This document shows positions 31,138 through 36,491 of a stretch of 36,491 nt of DNA, piece by piece (position 1 is the first letter of the stretch; every line of letters starts with the position of its first letter). The notes under the pieces are model-generated. The model ran no database searches and was not told where the DNA came from. It saw nothing but the letters and a program-made list of their open reading frames with translations. Source of the stretch: Chloroflexota bacterium (GTDB taxonomy: Bacteria; Chloroflexota; Anaerolineae; CG2-30-64-16); contig VGOD01000028.1 of assembly GCA_016876015.1 (NCBI GenBank), positions 1 to 36,491 of the forward strand. The letters run 5' to 3'. The translations under genes were made by a program, and so were the position numbers.

Positions 31138-32582
31138 TGAGACGCTTTTCCACCACGCTCCAGGCGCGGATCATCCTGACCTATCTGATCCTGTTCCTCG
31201 TCAGCGCGGCCGTGATGACCGGTCTGGCCGGCTGGTTCTATTCGCAAAGCGCGCTGGAGAACGCGATTCGCAGCTTGCAGGCCCAGGTTTACGTGGCCGC
31301 ATCCGCGTTGGAACGGCCCCTGGTGTTGGTCGAGAGCTTCGGCCGCAACCTCAGCCTGCCTGATCTGGAGCTGTTGACGCAGCGTTTTGCCCAGGACGCG
31401 ACCAGTCACATCAGCGTGGTGGATGGCCGGGGCAATGTGCTGGCCACCTCCTTGCCCAATGCGCCGAGCAGCCAGGCGACTTCTCCCGAGGTCGAGGCCG
31501 CCTTGGCGGGTAAGACCGCGTATGCCGTGCGGTGGGATCCTCTATCGCGGCAGACGACGATCTATGTGGCCGCGCCCGTGCGACGCCTGGGGCGCAGCCT
31601 GTTCGCGGTCCAGCTCTCGCTGCCCCTGGCAGAGGTCACAAAGCAGACGCGGCGGTTCTGGCTGAGCCTGGGGCTGACGGCCCTTCTGGCTGCGCTAGCC
31701 GCGGCTGTGGCTGGCTGGGGGCTGGCGCAGACCGTGGCGCGACCTGTGGGCCGTCTGCGCGCCGCAGTCTCATGCCTGGCGGACGGCGAGTTCGGCGAAC
31801 GCGTGTCTGAGCAGGAGAGTGGCGGCGTGGTGGAGATCGCGGAATTGGCTGCGGCGTTCAACAACATGGCCGAGCGTGTGCAGGAGATGATAGATCGTCA
31901 GCGGATGTTTGTGGCCAACGCCTCGCACGAGCTCCGCACGCCCATCACCAACATCAAGCTGCGCGCCGAGGCGCTCGGCGGCGGCGCGCTGGCGGATCCC
32001 CTCGTCGGCCCGCGCTTCACGGCCGAGATCGAACGCGAGGCCGATCGGTTGGGCCGGATGGCGAGCGAACTACTGACCCTTTCCCGGCAGGACGCCGCGC
32101 CTTCCCCGCCGCGCGAGGCGGTGGATCTCAACGTATTGGCTCAAGAGATCGTTTCAGCGATGACGCTTCACGCGACCAGGCGTGAGGTGGCCTTGACGAC
32201 CGATCTCGCATCCGATGGGCTGCGCTTGTGGGGTGACGCGGATGGCTTGCGCACGGTGCTGGTGAACCTGTTGGACAACGCGTTGCGCTACACTCCGGCA
32301 GGCGGCCGCGTCGAGGTGCGAACGCGCCAGGCAGGACAGCAGGCCGCGCTGGAAGTCGCCGACACGGGCATCGGCATCCCGACCGAGGACTTGCCGCACA
32401 TCTTCGAGCGGTTCTACCGCGTTGACAAAGCGCGCAGCCGCAAGGGGGCCGGCGCAAGCAGCGGCGCGGGGTTGGGGCTGGCCATCGTGCAGGGGATCGT
32501 CAAGGCGCATGGGGGGACGATCGTCGCCGAGAGCACTCTAGGCCAGGGCACGACGATCAAGGTCGCTTTGCCGGCGTCCTGA
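31137..32582 (+). CDS. Membrane sensor histidine kinase, partner of the upstream regulator
   Basis: A 481-residue kinase. Helix 1 (about 12-32), an extracytoplasmic sensor region of about 140 residues, helix 2 (about 174-196), a HAMP linker, then the H-box FVANASHELRTP with phosphorylated H264. The ATP-binding domain has the N box LLDNALRYTPAGG, the G box DTGIGI and the GLGLAIVQGIV motif. The signal is not evident from the sensor region. It overlaps the regulator gene by 1 nt, so translation is coupled, and it ends facing a second kinase gene. Confidence 0.9.
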   Translation: MRRFSTTLQARIILTYLILFLVSAAVMTGLAGWFYSQSALENAIRSLQAQVYVAASALERPLVLVESFGRNLSLPDLELLTQRFAQDATSHISVVDGRGNVLATSLPNAPSSQATSPEVEAALAGKTAYAVRWDPLSRQTTIYVAAPVRRLGRSLFAVQLSLPLAEVTKQTRRFWLSLGLTALLAALAAAVAGWGLAQTVARPVGRLRAAVSCLADGEFGERVSEQESGGVVEIAELAAAFNNMAERVQEMIDRQRMFVANASHELRTPITNIKLRAEALGGGALADPLVGPRFTAEIEREADRLGRMASELLTLSRQDAAPSPPREAVDLNVLAQEIVSAMTLHATRREVALTTDLASDGLRLWGDADGLRTVLVNLLDNALRYTPAGGRVEVRTRQAGQQAALEVADTGIGIPTEDLPHIFERFYRVDKARSRKGAGASSGAGLGLAIVQGIVKAHGGTIVAESTLGQGTTIKVALPAS

Positions 32583-32593
32583 AAATCGCCGAT

Positions 32594-32627
32594 CACGTGC
32601 CAGGCACTCCGAAGTGCCTGGCACGTG
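32594..32627. repeat. Perfect 34-bp palindrome between convergent kinases
   Basis: CACGTGCCAGGCACT (32594-32608), a CCGA loop and the perfect complement (32613-32627). It belongs to the same family as the repeat at 25805-25845. Confidence 0.75.
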
Positions 32628-32677
32628 CCCACCAGGCGCCAGGCATCCTCTCAGGCGCCTGGCACGCGGTGGGTTTT
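32628..32677 (+). terminator. Terminator-like stem with T run
   Basis: CCCACC and AGGCGCCAGG pair in part with the downstream AGGCGCCTGG and GGTGGG, followed by TTTT at 32674-32677. It should end transcription of the rightward kinase just before the convergent gene. Confidence 0.5.
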
Positions 32678-34100
32678 AATCTCGAAGCTGTGTGGTGCAG
32701 CGTGGCAAACGAACGGTGAAGCGGGCGCCCTGGCCCACCTGGCTCGTCACCGTGATTTCTCCCCCGTGGGCGCGCGCGACCGCCTGCGCGATGCTCAGCC
32801 CCAGACCGTAGTGGCTCTGGCTGCCCTTGGTGCGCGCCTTGTCCACCCGATAGAAGCGGTCGAAAACATGCGGCAGGTCTTCGGGAGCGATGCCGGCGCC
32901 GTTATCCTCGACATCCACCAGCACGTGGCCGTCTTCCGCGCGACCAATGAGCCGGATGACGCCGTCCTCCGGCGCATACTGCATGGCGTTGTCGAGGAGA
33001 TTGAGGAACAGCCGCGTCAGTTGGTCGCGATCGCCCTGCACCCACAGATCGGCCGCGACATCGCAGGTCAATGTCTGGCGATGCGTCTCGCTGGCATGAG
33101 CGGCTATCGTCTCGGCCAGATCGGTCAACGACTCGCTCAGGTCCAGCGGCTCGTGCGTCTGGGTCAGTTGGCTGCTATCTGCGCGGGTGAGGAATAGGAT
33201 CGCTTCGAGCAGGGCCGTGACGCGATCTAGCTGGCCGTCCAGGTCTATCAGGGTCGCGCGCAGCTCCTCGGCGGTGCGCGGCCTGTTCAGCGCCACGCCG
33301 ATCGTGCTCTTCGCCAGGGCCAGGGGTGTGCGCAGATCGTGTGAAACATCGGCGGTGAAGCGTCGCTCGCGCTGAAACGCGGCCTGCAGCCGGTCGAGCA
33401 GTTGATTGATGGTGGCGGCAAGTTGGCCCAACTCGTCGTTGCGCGACGGCTGTGGCAGGCGCTCGTTCAGGTTGCTCGCCTCAATGCGCTGGGCCGTGGC
33501 GGTCATGGCGCGCACTGGATCCAGCGCACGACCCGCCAGCCACCAGCCGCCCAGGGCCGCCACCGGCAATCCCACGCCCAACGCGATCAGCAGGATCGTG
33601 ACCAGCAACCCCTGTAGCCGTTGCACATCCGCGGTGGCGCGGCCCACCTGCAAGATGTACAGGGGCGGTTGGCCCAGCGGCACGGTCAACACGCGCACCT
33701 GCAGCGGCAGCAAACGCCGGGGGGCAGCCGGACCCGGCATGGGCAAGGGTTCTGGCACGATCATGAGGGTGGTCACCGTCTCGTGCCAGGTGTTTCCCTG
33801 CCGCGCTGCGGCCAGCGCAGCCGGCTCTATCGGAATCCGCCGGACCGGCAATCCCGAAGCGTGGACCACCTGCCCATCCAGTCGGAGCAGACGATACGAG
33901 GTATCCACGACGAGGGGCTCCTCCCCGCGCAGCAGTGACTCGGTGAGCTGGCGCACGGTGAACTGGAGCCCCTGGTCTGTGGCGCGCTGGAGTTGGAAAG
34001 TGCCGCCGACAAAGATCGCCGCGGCAAACCCCACCAGCATGATCATCAGGACCAGCGTGTACCACAGGATCAGACGTTGACGAATGGACAACGTGATCAC
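32676..34100 (-). CDS. Membrane sensor histidine kinase, second two-component pair
   Basis: A 474-residue kinase. Helix 1 (about 10-34), an extracytoplasmic domain of about 130 residues, helix 2 (about 164-188) and a HAMP linker. The H-box FTADVSHDLRTPLAL carries H254. The N box LLDNAMQYAPEDG, DNGAGI and GLGLSIAQAV complete the ATPase domain. It overlaps its response-regulator gene by 4 nt (ATGA). Its sensor domain is not similar to that of the other kinase, so the two pairs probably sense different signals. Confidence 0.9.
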   Translation of the reverse strand: MITLSIRQRLILWYTLVLMIMLVGFAAAIFVGGTFQLQRATDQGLQFTVRQLTESLLRGEEPLVVDTSYRLLRLDGQVVHASGLPVRRIPIEPAALAAARQGNTWHETVTTLMIVPEPLPMPGPAAPRRLLPLQVRVLTVPLGQPPLYILQVGRATADVQRLQGLLVTILLIALGVGLPVAALGGWWLAGRALDPVRAMTATAQRIEASNLNERLPQPSRNDELGQLAATINQLLDRLQAAFQRERRFTADVSHDLRTPLALAKSTIGVALNRPRTAEELRATLIDLDGQLDRVTALLEAILFLTRADSSQLTQTHEPLDLSESLTDLAETIAAHASETHRQTLTCDVAADLWVQGDRDQLTRLFLNLLDNAMQYAPEDGVIRLIGRAEDGHVLVDVEDNGAGIAPEDLPHVFDRFYRVDKARTKGSQSHYGLGLSIAQAVARAHGGEITVTSQVGQGARFTVRLPRCTTQLRD

Positions 34101-34771
34101 TCTGCTTCACCGATCTTGTAGCCTACCCCGCGCACCGTGTGCAGCAGTTTTGACTCGCCGGGCTTCTCGACCTTGTGGCGCAGATAGCGGATATAGACGT
34201 CCACGACGTTCGAGCCGCCCGCATAGTCGAAGTTCCACACCTGGTTGAGAAGGTTGTCGCGCGTCAGCACCTGCCCGGCATGACGCATCAGGGTGTGCAG
34301 CAAGCGGAACTCCAATGCGCTGAGATCGATGCGCCGGGCGCCGCGCTTGACCTCATGGGTGGCTTCATCGAGGGTCAGATCGGCTACCTTCAGTGGTCCG
34401 ACCTGGAGATCGCGCGAACGCCGCGCGAGCGCACGCAATCGCGCCACCAGTTCCTTGAACGCAAATGGTTTGGTCAGATAGTCGTCGGCGCCGCTGTCGA
34501 GCCCGCGCACGCGTTGATCCACGTCACCCAACGCCGTCAGCATCAGGATGTGGCTGGTGATGCCATGTTCCCGCAGGCGCTTGCACACTACGAAGCCATC
34601 CAGTCCGGGCAGCATGATATCCAGGATGACGACATCGTAACGCGCGGCGACTGCATAATCCAGCACATCGCGGCCATCGGCCACGACATCTACCGAGTGG
34701 CGCTCCTCCTCCAGTCCTCGCCTCAGCGTCTGCGCCAGGGCCAACTCATCTTCGACAATCAGAATGCGCAT
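34097..34771 (-). CDS. OmpR-family response regulator, second two-component pair
   Basis: A 224-residue regulator with acidic residues E7, D8, phosphorylated D51 in VILDIMLP, MLTALG and YLTKPF in the receiver, and an OmpR winged helix at about residues 125-222 (LSALEFRLLHTLMRHAGQVL, then TVRGVGYKI). AGAGGA precedes the ATG by about 6 nt. The promoter is not clear; the 154-bp gap upstream is mostly the second copy of a 102-bp repeat. The kinase gene follows with a 4-nt overlap. Confidence 0.9.
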   Translation of the reverse strand: MRILIVEDELALAQTLRRGLEEERHSVDVVADGRDVLDYAVAARYDVVILDIMLPGLDGFVVCKRLREHGITSHILMLTALGDVDQRVRGLDSGADDYLTKPFAFKELVARLRALARRSRDLQVGPLKVADLTLDEATHEVKRGARRIDLSALEFRLLHTLMRHAGQVLTRDNLLNQVWNFDYAGGSNVVDVYIRYLRHKVEKPGESKLLHTVRGVGYKIGEAE

Positions 34772-34826
34772 GATGATCCTCTATCGCGCCACTCTAGCGT
34801 CAGAAGATGAGAAGACGATGAGCAGG

Positions 34827-34928
34827 GTAGGGACGAGGTATTCCCGGCACGGTCGTGGTCGTGCACGTCCGCCCCTCGCACCCGAAGACGTGGGGATGGT
34901 GAGCCGCCGTAGGAATGCCTCGCCCCTA
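34827..34928 (+). repeat. 102-bp repeat with inverted ends (copy B)
   Basis: GTAGGGACGAGGTATTCCC, 66 bp of sequence unlike copy A, then GGAATGCCTCGCCCCTA. The last 3 bp form the TAG stop of rplI on the minus strand. Termini and length match copy A at 29460-29560. Confidence 0.6.
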
Positions 34929-35381
34929 TTCCTGGCTCGCGCGCTCCACGACCACCCAGATGGTCGCCGCGAGCCCGGCCGCGATTTTGACCTGCACCCG
35001 ATGTTCGCCCAACGACTTGATAGAGTGTTCCAGGTCCATGAGACGGCGATCAACCTCAGCGCCGATGGACCTACTCAGCGCCTCCGCGACATCTGCGGCC
35101 GTGATGGAGCCATACAGGCGATCGCCCTCGCCGGCCCGGGCCTTGAAGGTGACGGATTGGCCATCCAATTTGTCGACCAACGTCTTCGCTTCGTCGGCCT
35201 TGCGATCGCGCTTGCGCACTTCGGCCTCTTTGAGGGTCTGCGCCTGTTTAAGGGCGCCGTCTGTAACCGCAACAGCCAGCTTTCGGGGAATCAGGTAGTT
35301 CAGCGCGTAACCACCGGCTGCCTCTTTGATCTGGCCGGCGCGTCCCAAACCTGGCACGTCTTTTAAGAGTAGAACCTGCAT
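34926..35381 (-). CDS. rplI: Ribosomal protein bL9
   Basis: A 151-residue protein with the bL9 N-terminal domain (LLLKDVPGLGRAGQIKEAAG, then GYALNYLIPRKLAV) that binds 23S rRNA, a long connecting helix (residues 45-75) and the C-terminal domain (LYGSITAADVAEAL). Length is normal for the family, so the repeat that supplies its stop codon has not visibly shortened it. AAGGAG lies about 10 nt before the ATG. Usual partners (rpsF, ssb, rpsR) are not next to it. Confidence 0.95.
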   Translation of the reverse strand: MQVLLLKDVPGLGRAGQIKEAAGGYALNYLIPRKLAVAVTDGALKQAQTLKEAEVRKRDRKADEAKTLVDKLDGQSVTFKARAGEGDRLYGSITAADVAEALSRSIGAEVDRRLMDLEHSIKSLGEHRVQVKIAAGLAATIWVVVERASQE

Positions 35382-35531
35382 CGTTATGATTCTCCTTGCA
35401 ACAGGGTAGAGTTGACGGACATGATATATCAGAAGCGCTCAAAGCCCAAGTTGTTCGATCATCATCTGGCAGCGGCAGAATGCGCGTGGCTGTCAGCGGT
35501 CCTTTCATCCTCATGGCCGCACGGTCACGCG

Positions 35532-35567
35532 AAACGGGGTCGCCTGCGCTCGGCCAGCGGCCCCGTT
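35532..35567 (-). terminator. Stem-loop after the arabinofuranosidase gene
   Basis: On the minus strand AACGGGGCCGC pairs with GCGACCCCGTTT (one mismatch), followed by TTTC. It lies about 25 nt beyond the leftward stop at 35591 and would separate this gene from rplI. The rest of the gap, to 35381, holds only the rplI leader. Confidence 0.5.
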
Positions 35568-35590
35568 CTCACCACCAAGGTATCAGGCCC

Positions 35591-36491
35591 CTAGCTTACC
35601 CCAAGAGCCACGACCGACATCTTCGGCAATACAAGCTCGAGCCCCTCACCCGAAACCGTGGCGCCGGCGAACGTCGCCGGCCGCACCGCGTTCGGCGCCT
35701 CGAAGGTGCTATGGCTGTTCATCGCAGCGCCCTGCAGCATGCGGCCTGACACCTGATCGGCCTTCATGCCTCGCACCCACACTTTCACTGACGCATCCTT
35801 GTTCGGGTTGGCGTTGCTCAGCGTGATGTGCAGTTTGCCTTCGCTATCCACCGACACCGACGCCGAGACCGCGGGCACGCTGTAGCCGGCGTGCTCATAG
35901 CGCTCGCTCTGCACGTCCACGGGAACCAGGGTGGCATCCTGATGCGCCGCGTACATCTCGAATGCGTGATAGCTGGGGGTCAGCAGCATCTTCTCGCCCT
36001 GCGTCAGGATCATCGCCTGGAGCACGTTGACCGTCTGTGCGATGTTCGCCATCCGCACGCGGTCGCAGTGCTTATTGAAGATGTCGAGCGTGGTCGCCGC
36101 GACGATCGCATCGCGCATCGTGTTCTGCTGGTAAAGGAAACGCGGGTGCGTGCCCGGCTCGACCGCATACCACGTGCCCCACTCGTCCACGATCATGGCG
36201 ACCTTCTTGTTGGGATCGTACTTGTCCATGATCGTGCCGTGCCGGCGCACCAGCTCGTCCATAAAGAGGCCCTTGGCGATGATCTCGATCCACTCCGCCT
36301 CGTCGAACTGCGTGGCCGACCCGATGCGCGAGCCGTCGGGCAGCCGCCGCACCGCGGTGTAGTAGTGCAGCGCCAGGCCGTCCATGTAGCGGCCGCCGAG
36401 TAGCGTCTCCTGCCCTGCCTTCTCCATCAACACTTCGGTCCAGTGATAGTCGTCGTTGCGTGCGCCGCACGCGATGCGGAAGAGCCTGTTG
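35591..36491 (-). CDS. Alpha-L-arabinofuranosidase (GH51), C-terminal part, runs off the right edge
   Basis: The frame is open to the right edge and encodes the C-terminal 300 residues of a GH51 enzyme: [18 protein letters not shown], then [12 protein letters not shown], and IVDEWGTWY with the catalytic nucleophile glutamate. The last 150 residues are the beta-sandwich domain. It removes arabinofuranosyl side chains from plant polysaccharides; no signal peptide can be judged as the N terminus is missing. The acid/base glutamate normally lies upstream of the region visible here. A local ATG at 36433 is internal. No other glycosidase gene is in the window. Confidence 0.9.
   Translation of the reverse strand, partial: NRLFRIACGARNDDYHWTEVLMEKAGQETLLGGRYMDGLALHYYTAVRRLPDGSRIGSATQFDEAEWIEIIAKGLFMDELVRRHGTIMDKYDPNKKVAMIVDEWGTWYAVEPGTHPRFLYQQNTMRDAIVAATTLDIFNKHCDRVRMANIAQTVNVLQAMILTQGEKMLLTPSYHAFEMYAAHQDATLVPVDVQSERYEHAGYSVPAVSASVSVDSEGKLHITLSNANPNKDASVKVWVRGMKADQVSGRMLQGAAMNSHSTFEAPNAVRPATFAGATVSGEGLELVLPKMSVVALGVS

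Noticed and set aside
34926..35381. rplI truncated by the 102-bp repeat
   Set aside because: The protein has the normal bL9 length; only the stop codon comes from the repeat.

Overview
The window is about 36.5 kb of GC-rich bacterial DNA, probably from a Chloroflexota (Anaerolineae-like) genome. This assignment is an inference. It rests on the gene mix (tandem geranylgeranyl-reductase-like flavoproteins, a DUF5107 lipoprotein, a DUF2723 glycosyltransferase), a degraded surface protein ending in YLPLLLNR, and many short palindromic intergenic repeats. No 16S gene or other decisive marker is present. There is one tRNA, one ribosomal protein gene (rplI), and no CRISPR array or intact transposase.

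Left part (1-7.9 kb): the start of a leftward gene with a consensus promoter, then a 193-bp MITE-like element with 11-bp target duplications. A rightward pair follows, an OsmC-type thiol peroxidase and a lipoyl-carrier (GcvH-like) protein. Next come a leftward PHP phosphoesterase/TtcA-like pair and a rightward operon of two paralogous FAD oxidoreductases plus a PEGA/DUF5107 lipoprotein. A tRNA-Pro(UGG) with its own promoter and two palindromic repeats close the section.

Centre-left (7.9-13 kb): one long leftward operon of MeaB-type GTPase, lipid kinase, Ca2+/H+ antiporter, PAP2 phosphatase, methyltransferase and zinc-ribbon/cold-shock protein. It is very tightly packed and led by an apparently leaderless promoter. 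The last gene is cut off inside its cold-shock domain by a palindromic repeat.

Accessory stretch (13-16.5 kb): a MNT/HEPN toxin-antitoxin-like pair among degenerate direct repeats, a strong promoter followed by a hairpin-rich untranslated stretch, a frameshifted C39-like peptidase, a decayed cohesin-like gene end, and a stand-alone nucleotidyltransferase-like gene with a clear terminator.

Centre (16.7-21.5 kb): five rightward genes (DUF2207 membrane protein, membrane/winged-helix/zinc-ribbon protein, YccF, a helical cytosolic protein, and an SPFH protein ending in an excisionase-type HTH). This looks like a membrane-homeostasis module and is the best candidate here for an undescribed system.

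Right part (21.5-36.5 kb): a class-I glutamine amidotransferase with a membrane protein, a DUF2723 membrane glycosyltransferase, and a MacB-like export operon whose adaptor gene carries two in-frame stops and which has no adjacent ATPase. A DUF2680 secreted protein lies divergent from a response regulator/kinase pair across a shared operator-like array. A second, convergent two-component pair, rplI, and the C-terminal part of a GH51 arabinofuranosidase running off the right edge complete the window.
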